Below, one piece after another: positions 1 to 4,788 of a DNA stretch of 5,799 nt (position 1 is its first letter; each line of letters starts with the position of its first letter). Origin of the DNA: Candidatus Methanofastidiosum methylothiophilum. Lineage in GTDB: Archaea > Methanobacteriota_B > Thermococci > Methanofastidiosales > Methanofastidiosaceae. The stretch lies in assembly GCA_001587675.1 (NCBI GenBank), contig LNGD01000097.1, forward strand, positions 1-5,799, in the 5' to 3' direction. Both the position numbers and the translations under genes were made by a program. The notes beneath the pieces were generated by a model. It saw only the letters and a program-made list of their open reading frames with translations, was not told where the DNA came from and did not search any database.

Positions 1-2
1 AA

Positions 3-782
3 AGAGAGCTTATGGGCTTCTATGACGAGGGCGCAAGAAATGTCTTATTGATTGGTGGAACTACAGATGCAATTTCAGAAAGCATTGAACAAGAAATAGC
101 AAACATAGGATTTAACGTCACAAGAATTTGGGATTGGGATAGAGCTGGAACTGCGGCACGTGTTGCAATAGATTTATGGAAATATTCCAAAGAATCAGTT
201 CTTATTAATGGAAATGTTGAGGAATCTTACCTTATTGCATCAAAATTTGCTATGAAAAGAGGTATTCCTATATTAATAACAAATGAGAATGATTTACCTG
301 TTTCAACTGCAGAAGCACTAGAAAAAACTAGTGTCAAAAAAGTATATGTCGTTGGCCCCATGATCTCAGAAAACGTTGTTAGAAAGCTTATAGGCAGTGG
401 AATAACAGTAGAAAGACTTGGAAAGGAAATAAATATCTCTGATGTTAAGGGATTGGATGAGGAGAGTTTGAATCTTAAAATTGACATAATCTCTCTAATA
501 TCTGGAATTCTAATTGGAATTGTTTTGTTATTCTTAATCTTTAAAGTTAAAAAGGATAATTCAGTTCCGGTATTTGTCTTGACTGAAGATGAGAGAAAGC
601 TTGTTCAAGCCTTAAAAAATGGGGAAAATAGGCAGGAAAAGCTACCCGAGGCGACAGGATTTTCAAGACCAAAGGTTACAAGGATTGTTATGGACCTTGA
701 GTCAAAAGGAATAATCTTCAGAGAGAAGAAAGGAAAGACATATAAAATAAAGCTAGATAAACCCATCAAGGATACCCGTTAG
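3..782 (+). CDS. Membrane protein with CWB2 ectodomain, one TM helix and C-terminal winged helix (5' end outside window)
   Basis: Likely a membrane-bound, one-component transcription regulator. Residues are numbered from the ATG at 12. Residues 9-35 (ARNVLLIGG...) look like the end of one cell-wall-binding repeat 2 (CWB2, PF04122-like) unit. Residues 36-137 form a further unit, with VTRI..WDRAGTA, a central PILIT and VYVVGP. A hydrophobic helix at about 157-178 is followed by KVKK, so the C-terminus should be cytoplasmic. Residues 188-250 form a winged helix (LTEDERKLVQAL, recognition helix near SRPKVTRIVMDLE, wing FREKKGKTYKI), resembling archaeal membrane-associated regulators of the COG2512 type. 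The frame stays open upstream of the ATG at 12, and that ATG falls inside a CWB2 fold, so the true start and an expected signal peptide lie before the window. The stop TAG overlaps the next gene's ribosome site, which suggests one operon. Domain calls come from reading motifs, not a profile search. The DNA target and outside ligand are unknown. Confidence 0.8.
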   Translation, partial: RELMGFYDEGARNVLLIGGTTDAISESIEQEIANIGFNVTRIWDWDRAGTAARVAIDLWKYSKESVLINGNVEESYLIASKFAMKRGIPILITNENDLPVSTAEALEKTSVKKVYVVGPMISENVVRKLIGSGITVERLGKEINISDVKGLDEESLNLKIDIISLISGILIGIVLLFLIFKVKKDNSVPVFVLTEDERKLVQALKNGENRQEKLPEATGFSRPKVTRIVMDLESKGIIFREKKGKTYKIKLDKPIKDTR

Positions 783-786
783 GAGG
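781..786 (+). promoter_or_regulatory. Shine-Dalgarno site AGGAGG overlapping the upstream stop codon
   Basis: AGGAGG lies six bases before the ATG at 793 and shares two bases with the TAG stop of the membrane regulator (780-782). It fixes the start of the small Zn-ribbon gene and implies translational coupling. No promoter-like sequence fits in the ten-base gap. Confidence 0.8.
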
Positions 787-792
787 ATTATC

Positions 793-948
793 ATGAAGTG
801 TACATCATGTAAGAGAGAGATAACTTCAAATGAGCAGGCTGTTCAATTTCCCTGCCCTTCTTGTGATGAGATTATAGTAAGATGTGAAAGATGCCGAGTA
901 TTAGTTAATAAGTTCCAATGCAAATGCGGAGAGTTTGTTGGACCATAA
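793..948 (+). CDS. Small archaeal Zn-ribbon RNA-binding-type protein (HVO_2753-like), 51 aa
   Basis: A 51-residue protein with eight cysteines: C3/C6 (CTSC), C21/C24 (CPSC), C31/C34 (CERC) and C43/C45 (CKC). The layout CxxC - FPCPxC - I(I)VRCxxCR - C.CG - F.GP at the C-terminus is that of the tiny archaeal zinc-finger family that includes HVO_2753 of Haloferax, annotated as Zn-ribbon RNA-binding proteins and expected to bind two zinc ions. The gene commonly sits directly before the EF-1beta gene in euryarchaea, as it does here (nine bases apart). This points to a role near translation or RNA, although the biochemical function is not settled. The last cysteine pair is C-x-C (NKFQCKCGEFVGP) where I would expect CxxCG, a small deviation from the usual spacing. 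The start is set by AGGAGG six bases upstream. It is easily missed because of its length. Confidence 0.9.
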   Translation: MKCTSCKREITSNEQAVQFPCPSCDEIIVRCERCRVLVNKFQCKCGEFVGP

Positions 949-952
949 GGTG
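947..952 (+). promoter_or_regulatory. Shine-Dalgarno site AAGGTG before EF-1beta, overlapping the upstream stop
   Basis: AAGGTG starts within the TAA stop of the Zn-ribbon gene (946-948) and sits five bases before the ATG at 958. GGTG is complementary to the archaeal 16S rRNA 3' end (CACC). The overlap supports co-transcription and coupled translation of the Zn-ribbon protein and EF-1beta. Confidence 0.7.
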
Positions 953-957
953 TTTTT

Positions 958-1236
958 ATGGCAGGTTTTAATTTGAGTATTACAGCAAAGGTAATGCCAG
1001 AGTCTCCTGAAGTTGACCTTGCAAAAATGAAGAAGGCAATTGAGGACGCAATTCCTTCAAACATGAAGCTAAACAAAATTGAAGAAGAGCCAGTAGCATT
1101 TGGACTTGTTTCTTTAAATGTCATGCTTTTTGGAAAGGACCAAGAAGGCGGAACAGAAGAACTTGAAAGCAATCTCTCAAAGATTGAAAATGTTTCTCAG
1201 ATTGAAGTCACTGACGTTAGAAGACTTCTCGGATAA
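958..1236 (+). CDS. ef1b: Archaeal translation elongation factor 1-beta (EF-1alpha exchange factor)
   Basis: EF-1beta promotes exchange of GDP for GTP on EF-1alpha, recycling the factor that brings aminoacyl-tRNA to the ribosome. The 92-residue product is the usual length for the archaeal protein, which corresponds to only the C-terminal catalytic domain of eukaryotic eEF1B-alpha. Recognisable family features are the opening strand (LSITAKVMPESPEVDL, residues 6-21), the EEEPVAFGL segment (42-50), the acidic EGGTEELE loop and helix (63-70) and the closing VTDVRRLLG (84-92). Together these give the expected ferredoxin-like alternation of strands and helices. The gene is the last of the left-hand cluster, follows the Zn-ribbon gene by nine bases and is followed by a T-rich terminator. 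It is cytoplasmic and housekeeping. Nothing in it looks damaged or foreign. Confidence 0.96.
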   Translation: MAGFNLSITAKVMPESPEVDLAKMKKAIEDAIPSNMKLNKIEEEPVAFGLVSLNVMLFGKDQEGGTEELESNLSKIENVSQIEVTDVRRLLG

Positions 1237-1264
1237 TTTTTTTATTAATTTTAATATCTTTTTT
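1237..1264 (+). terminator. Oligo-T archaeal terminator after EF-1beta
   Basis: A run of seven T (1237-1243) directly after the TAA stop and a second run of six T (1259-1264) lie in a T-rich stretch without a clear hairpin. This is the expected form of archaeal termination, which depends on U-tracts in the transcript. It would close the CWB2-HTH / Zn-ribbon / EF-1beta unit. Confidence 0.6.
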
Positions 1265-1299
1265 CTTAAGTATAATTTCTTCTACTTTTAACCACAACT

Positions 1300-1333
1300 T
1301 TTATAATGAATAAGTATTACTAATAATTGGTGA
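1300..1333 (+). promoter_or_regulatory. TATA box and Shine-Dalgarno site for the OsmC-family gene
   Basis: TTTATAAT at 1300-1307 is a good archaeal TATA-box candidate. Transcription would start about 26 bases downstream, near 1329, giving a leader of roughly ten bases. GGTGAT at 1329-1334 is fully complementary to the archaeal 16S rRNA tail and lies four bases (counting from GGTGA) before the ATG at 1338, so start and promoter agree. No strong BRE is seen (upstream bases are ACCACAAC). The gene therefore appears to be transcribed separately from the EF-1beta cluster. Confidence 0.6.
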
Positions 1334-1337
1334 TTTA

Positions 1338-1772
1338 ATGGGAGAAGATGTCTATACCTATGAGAATACTGTCACCTGGAAAAAGGAAAAAATTGGAGAA
1401 GTCACTTGGGCAGGAAAACCTACAATAGAGGTCGCTACACCCCCTGAATTTAAAGGCCATGAGGGCATTATAACTCCTGAAGATCTTTTTGTTGCAGCCG
1501 AAAACGTTTGTATGTTTACTACATTTCTATCAAGGGCTAAACTTGTGAATTGCAACTTTAAAAGCTATAAAACTGATGCAAAGGGATTTTTAGAAAAAAA
1601 TGACACAGGATTTGTATTCACAAAAATATTGATTAATGTGTATGTAACTGTTGCTACTAAAGAGGATATACCAAGAGCAGAAGAAGCAATTAAACTTGCA
1701 AAGGAGAGATGTTTCATAGGCAACTCAATTAAAACAACTGTTGAAGTAAAATCCTTCATAGATGTTTCATAA
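1338..1772 (+). CDS. OsmC-family thiol-dependent peroxidase-like protein
   Basis: OsmC/Ohr proteins are small cytoplasmic dimers that reduce organic hydroperoxides with a reactive cysteine pair. The 144-residue product has the normal length. Its N-terminal beta part contains GEVTWAGKPTIEVATPPEFKG. The central helix is PEDLFVAAENVCMFTTFL, with the candidate peroxidatic Cys58. The C-terminal part has AEEAIKLAKERCFIGNSIK, with the candidate resolving Cys125. Both cysteines sit where the family keeps them; a third cysteine, Cys72, is extra. These features support a redox-active member of the OsmC superfamily, but they do not separate OsmC, Ohr and YhfA-like subgroups, so the substrate is left open. 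The gene has its own promoter and a perfect GGTGAT ribosome site. Its stop overlaps the end of the convergent GTPase gene by six bases. Confidence 0.9.
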   Translation: MGEDVYTYENTVTWKKEKIGEVTWAGKPTIEVATPPEFKGHEGIITPEDLFVAAENVCMFTTFLSRAKLVNCNFKSYKTDAKGFLEKNDTGFVFTKILINVYVTVATKEDIPRAEEAIKLAKERCFIGNSIKTTVEVKSFIDVS

Positions 1773-3356
1773 TATTTTTTTTATTCCACCGATTCCCTTT
1801 GACTTGGCTTCTCTGAATATGAACTTATCTCCTTCGGTGAGGTAATAACTATTATATTTAAATTTCATTTTTATTAAGGCCCTGTCCCCAGTGGAGAGAT
1901 ATTCTTGATTGTATATTTTTTCGAAAGTAACAGTTTCTGATATTGTCTCAAGATGAATTATCGGCTCATACCCTTCCTTTATCCTAGTTGGATGATTCAA
2001 TATGAAAATTTCTGCGAGAAACTCTCTAACAGATTTGACTTCACCGTTTTCATCCTTTAATACCATTCCTCTCTTGATTTGGTCTGCGTCCACACCCTTT
2101 ATTGCAATTCCTAAAATATCTCCAACTTCCCCTCTGTTTTGAACTAGATGGTGCTGTTTAATTGACTGGCACGACACAGTTTCGTATCTATCATTGATTG
2201 GTCCAAGTAAAAGCTCTTGGCCTTTCTTTACAACACCTTCTTTTACTCTTCCGCTAATTACCGTTCCTGCACCTTTAACTTTGTAGACCTTGTCAATATA
2301 CATCAAAAATGGTCTTTTGTAAAGTTCTTCACTAGTTTTTTCAGGAAGATTCAAGAAGAGCTCGTTTAGTATATCTATTCCTTCAAGTGTTATTGACGAC
2401 GCTTTAATTATTGGAATCAAAAATCTTTCAGAGACTTTCTTTGAAACATTTTTAGCAGTCTCTTTATCTTTTACGTTAAGAGGAACTTTCCCGACTCTTC
2501 TAAGGAGTGATGAAACATCAGCTATTACTTTTTTTGCTTCTTCGTATGAAACTTTGTCTACCTTTGTTATAACGATTATCAAAGGGATTTCCATAGCAAG
2601 AGCTATTCCAAGATGTTCCTTTGTTATTGGGGTAACTCCGTCGTCCGCTGCAACTATAAGGAGAACATAGTCAACTCTTTGCCCCAAGATACCCCTAACT
2701 GTAGTTCTAAGCCAGGGCTCATGTCCGGGGCAGTCTACAAAGGATACAATTTTATCTGACCGATCAATTAGATCAGCGACTTCCTTTTTGTTTAAAGGAT
2801 TCTTTAGATATATTCTATCATTTCCTTTAAATCCAAAAACTGTGTGAGTTATTTCAGCAGTAAGCCCCCTCTCAATTTCATGGGGTAGAAAATCAAGGAA
2901 AATTCGAGTTTTTCCTACCCCATCATCTTCCATCCCTGTAAGTAGCGTTCCGATAAGAGTAGATTTTCCATGGTCAACATGGCCGATAGTCCCAATAGTA
3001 ATATGCTCTTTCATTCCTCTATCAGATCTTGATTCTTCAATAGTGACCCTTCCGAATATACCGTTCTCGTGGTATCTTTCAACTTCGACTATTTTTGCAC
3101 CAATACTCTCTGCAAGTTTTTTTATTACTTCAAGAGTCTTTTCAAATTCTTCTTCTGATTGACATACTACCTTCCCATCATCAGAAACACCTAGTATATA
3201 GTAAGCCTTACCTCCTCCTGTCTTTAGCCGATATTTCATTTGAGCGGACAATCTTTCCCTTCTGTCCTTTAGAAGGTGTTCATCTCCTAGAGCAGACTTA
3301 AATTCTATATTTCTTCGTTCACCTTTTTCAAGGACATAATGTATAGGCTCCTTCAT
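1767..3356 (-). CDS. GTPBP1-like translational GTPase (archaeal, EF-Tu/EF-1A-related), 529 aa
   Basis: A cytoplasmic GTPase of the GTPBP1/GTPBP2 group (COG5258 type), related to EF-1A. Eukaryotic members are linked to rescue of stalled ribosomes and mRNA surveillance; the archaeal role is unproven. Residues 9-95 are the family N-terminal domain (RNIEFK, LSAQMKYRL.TGGGKAYYILGVSDDG). The GTPase domain has the P-loop GHVDHGKS (125-132), switch I Thr166 in GLTAEITH, DCPGH (208-212) with the EF-Tu-type catalytic His212, G4 TKVD (264-267) and a probable G5 at ASS (319-321). TKVD replaces NKxD, as I recall it also does in GTPBP1. Two EF-1A-like beta barrels follow: about 346-435 (VKGAGTVISGRV, LLLGP) and 443-529 (AEIFILNHPT, LSTGDRA, FREAKSKGIGGI). 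The full-length start at 3356 is chosen because the N-terminal domain is conserved; Met115 would remove it. SelB and eIF2-gamma are less likely, since both lack this N-terminal domain. Confidence 0.93.
   Translation of the reverse strand: MKEPIHYVLEKGERRNIEFKSALGDEHLLKDRRERLSAQMKYRLKTGGGKAYYILGVSDDGKVVCQSEEEFEKTLEVIKKLAESIGAKIVEVERYHENGIFGRVTIEESRSDRGMKEHITIGTIGHVDHGKSTLIGTLLTGMEDDGVGKTRIFLDFLPHEIERGLTAEITHTVFGFKGNDRIYLKNPLNKKEVADLIDRSDKIVSFVDCPGHEPWLRTTVRGILGQRVDYVLLIVAADDGVTPITKEHLGIALAMEIPLIIVITKVDKVSYEEAKKVIADVSSLLRRVGKVPLNVKDKETAKNVSKKVSERFLIPIIKASSITLEGIDILNELFLNLPEKTSEELYKRPFLMYIDKVYKVKGAGTVISGRVKEGVVKKGQELLLGPINDRYETVSCQSIKQHHLVQNRGEVGDILGIAIKGVDADQIKRGMVLKDENGEVKSVREFLAEIFILNHPTRIKEGYEPIIHLETISETVTFEKIYNQEYLSTGDRALIKMKFKYNSYYLTEGDKFIFREAKSKGIGGIKKIL
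1775..1782 (+). terminator. Oligo-T terminator for the OsmC-family gene, inside the opposing reading frame
   Basis: Eight consecutive T start three bases after the OsmC stop codon. On the other strand the same bases supply two AAA codons of the final GIKKIL of the GTPase, so the terminator and coding sequence share the DNA. No comparable T-run is seen just downstream of the GTPase stop on the minus strand. Confidence 0.5.
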
Positions 3357-3378
3357 TTGAAGATAATACCTAAACCAG

Positions 3379-3387
3379 TAATAAAAA
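3379..3387 (-). promoter_or_regulatory. TATA box for the GTPBP1-like gene, spaced for a leaderless transcript
   Basis: Read on the minus strand this is TTTTTATTA. Its centre (about 3383) lies 27 bases before the A of the start codon at 3356, the distance expected if transcription begins at or next to the ATG. The nearest SD-like bases (AGGT) are about 12 bases from the ATG, too far to be a good site. A second AT-rich element at about 3396-3405 could instead give a short leader. Confidence 0.4.
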
Positions 3388-3438
3388 GGTAACTATGATT
3401 AAAAAGTGAAAATTGGTAAGCGATATTCATTAATTTAG

Positions 3439-3467
3439 TAAATAGCTTTAAATAGTTAAATTTATAA
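3439..3467 (+). promoter_or_regulatory. TATA box with upstream TAAATAG direct repeat for the coiled-coil membrane protein gene
   Basis: TTTATAA at 3461-3467 is a TATA-box candidate that would place the transcription start near 3490, about 13 bases before the ATG at 3503. Just upstream, TAAATAG occurs twice (3439-3445 and 3449-3455) with start points exactly ten bases apart, one helical turn. The repeat may be a BRE or activator contact, or chance in AT-rich DNA. The whole 146-base region 3357-3502 holds no gene, only divergent promoter elements. Confidence 0.4.
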
Positions 3468-3502
3468 GTTATAATGTATATTAGCATTAATGAGATGATA
3501 GG

Positions 3503-4711
3503 ATGGTTGGCAATGATTATGATGACCTCAAACTGGAGTATGTCAAGCTAAAGCAGCAGCTTGATACCTTCATGCAGATAATGCCTAGAATGGGCTATGG
3601 AGGTGCTCCGCTTGAATCAAAGGAGATTGTTACAAAGTTAGATGAGATAAAAGAGATCTTGAGTGCCGCCGCAGTCGAAGAAGGTGGGGTATCAGAGGAT
3701 CCGCTTGTCGATAGGCTTGAAAAGTTGATTAATCTATTGGAATCAAGCATGGTTGTTGAAGGGGATGAAGGTGAAGAAGACAAACTGATGGATTCTTTAT
3801 CGAAAGTAGCCGCAACGATGGAAAAGGTCGCTGAGTCAATAAGGATGAACACAGAGAAGCTTCAGGAAATGGAAAAAACCTTTAAGACAATAGGGCAGAC
3901 CTATGCAAAACAGGAACCACCAAAAAAATACCAATTCGAACCTGAAGAAAGATTTGAAAGAAAAGTAACTGAGGAAGCTAATAAACCAACTTATGAACCA
4001 TCGACTCGAGAAAAGCATGAGAAGATACTTGATGAAGCACTTGAAGAATTTTCTGAAAGTGAATTCTTGAAAAAGGTTAATCAAGTCCTCCCTGAAGAAC
4101 GGGTCGAGACCGTTTTCTCAAAGAAACCAATTACCTCTAAAATTGAAGATGATTTCTTAGAATCTGAACCTTCAATGGAGGACATCTTGAGAGAGGCACA
4201 GGAGCTTGGAATTGATACAAAGGACCTCATGAAGGAGATGAAAGGAGGTACCAAGACTAAAACTAGTGGTGGATCTATTTTTGCACCAATTACTCTTTAT
4301 GTTCTTGGTATATTCTGGCTTTTATTCTCAATATTCTTCCTTTTCAATAACATGGGAATGCTTCCTCCAAACAATCCAATTTCTGGAATTTTCAATCTAT
4401 TGAAAACTGGATTTATGGGATTGGCATTTTACATAGTCATGATAGTAACTGGGCTTCCTGCAATAATCTTTGGGATAAAGGCAAAAACTGCAGCAGGTAC
4501 AAAAGGAAGTGACAACGCAGTGCTTTATGTCGTCGGATTACTTTGGATCGTAGCTGGAGTAATGTTCTTACTATTTAAGGGTAATTTAGGATTACCTTTA
4601 CCCAATCTTGGCATGATGATTGATCTAATATTGGCACTAATCTTGATATTCTCCTCTGCTCTGGCTATTGTAATGGGAACAGAATTCTCAAGAAAGAAGA
4701 TAATGGTCTAA
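3503..4711 (+). CDS. Unrecognised membrane protein: coiled-coil acidic cytoplasmic region plus duplicated two-helix membrane module, 402 aa
   Basis: I do not recognise the family. There is no signal peptide. Residues 1-30 start with a heptad-like helix (DDLKLEYVKLKQQLDTF). Residues 38-132 contain further likely coiled coils (VTKLDEIKEIL, LVDRLEKLINLLE, LMDSLSKVAATMEKVAESI) separated by acidic loops such as GDEGEEDK. Residues 133-250 are charged, probably flexible, with PSMEDILREAQELGIDTKDLMKEMK. Four membrane helices follow at about 260-282, 303-325, 338-358 and 370-391, ending in the basic tail SRKKIMV, so both termini should be cytoplasmic. The two helix pairs look like a duplication: LYVLGIFW...MLPPN at 265-290 matches LYVVGLLW...LPLPN at 341-368. 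This suggests a membrane anchor carrying a long cytoplasmic oligomerisation arm, by inference a scaffold or sensor. The start at 3503 follows a weak SD-like GATGAT (3494-3499). Only the next gene hints at an envelope role. Confidence 0.85.
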   Translation: MVGNDYDDLKLEYVKLKQQLDTFMQIMPRMGYGGAPLESKEIVTKLDEIKEILSAAAVEEGGVSEDPLVDRLEKLINLLESSMVVEGDEGEEDKLMDSLSKVAATMEKVAESIRMNTEKLQEMEKTFKTIGQTYAKQEPPKKYQFEPEERFERKVTEEANKPTYEPSTREKHEKILDEALEEFSESEFLKKVNQVLPEERVETVFSKKPITSKIEDDFLESEPSMEDILREAQELGIDTKDLMKEMKGGTKTKTSGGSIFAPITLYVLGIFWLLFSIFFLFNNMGMLPPNNPISGIFNLLKTGFMGLAFYIVMIVTGLPAIIFGIKAKTAAGTKGSDNAVLYVVGLLWIVAGVMFLLFKGNLGLPLPNLGMMIDLILALILIFSSALAIVMGTEFSRKKIMV

Positions 4712-4731
4712 AATTGTGCAATTCGCAATTT
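4711..4731. repeat. Inverted repeat (8-bp stem, 5-base loop) overlapping the stop codon
   Basis: AAATTGTG (4711-4718) pairs with CGCAATTT (4724-4731) around the loop CAATT; all pairs are Watson-Crick except one U-G. It begins on the last base of the TAA stop of the membrane protein gene. It could be an mRNA 3'-end structure or a protein-binding site ahead of the pilin-like gene's promoter. Archaeal terminators do not normally need hairpins, and no T-run follows directly; T-rich sequence begins only at about 4756. Confidence 0.5.
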
Positions 4732-4740
4732 GAAGGATAA

Positions 4741-4782
4741 ATTTATTAAATAATATTTTATTATTTTAATTATACTCAAGGT
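4741..4782 (+). promoter_or_regulatory. Probable TATA box and Shine-Dalgarno site of the pilin-like gene
   Basis: ATTTATTAAA at 4741-4750 is the best-placed TATA-like element, predicting a start near 4770. AAGGT at 4778-4782 lies six bases before the ATG at 4789 and fits the archaeal anti-SD. Other AT-rich stretches at 4751-4767 are also possible, but they would start transcription at or past the SD. The 77 bases between the stop at 4711 and this gene hold no other reading frame of note. Confidence 0.45.
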
Positions 4783-4788
4783 AATTCC

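Noticed and set aside
12..14. ATG at 12 as the true start of the CWB2-winged-helix gene
   Set aside because: The frame is open further upstream (Arg-Glu-Leu before the Met), the start would cut into a CWB2 unit and leave the ectodomain without a signal peptide, so the gene is treated as partial.
843..1172. 109-codon open frame on the minus strand
   Set aside because: It lies opposite the Zn-ribbon and EF-1beta genes, has a low-complexity Ser/Phe-rich product typical of antisense frames, and shows no ribosome site or known domain.
3012..3014. Internal Met115 as the start of the GTPase
   Set aside because: It would remove residues 1-114, which match the conserved GTPBP1 N-terminal domain; the upstream promoter spacing also fits 3356.
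1767..3356. Identification as SelB (selenocysteine elongation factor) or initiation factor 2-gamma
   Set aside because: The N-terminal IEFK/QMKYRL domain and the C-terminal barrels with FREAKSKGIGGI fit GTPBP1; there is no SelB domain IV or eIF2-gamma zinc knuckle. No selenoprotein signal is seen nearby.
3836..4084. 82-codon minus-strand frame rich in Phe, Leu and Trp, resembling a small membrane protein
   Set aside because: It is antisense to the Lys/Glu-rich part of the 402-residue protein; complements of GAA/AAA codons give TTC/TTT, which explains the hydrophobic look.
4711..4767. Rho-independent terminator of bacterial type after the membrane protein gene
   Set aside because: The hairpin is AU-rich and not followed by a T-run within about 24 bases; only a diffuse T-rich area follows, so no terminator was annotated.
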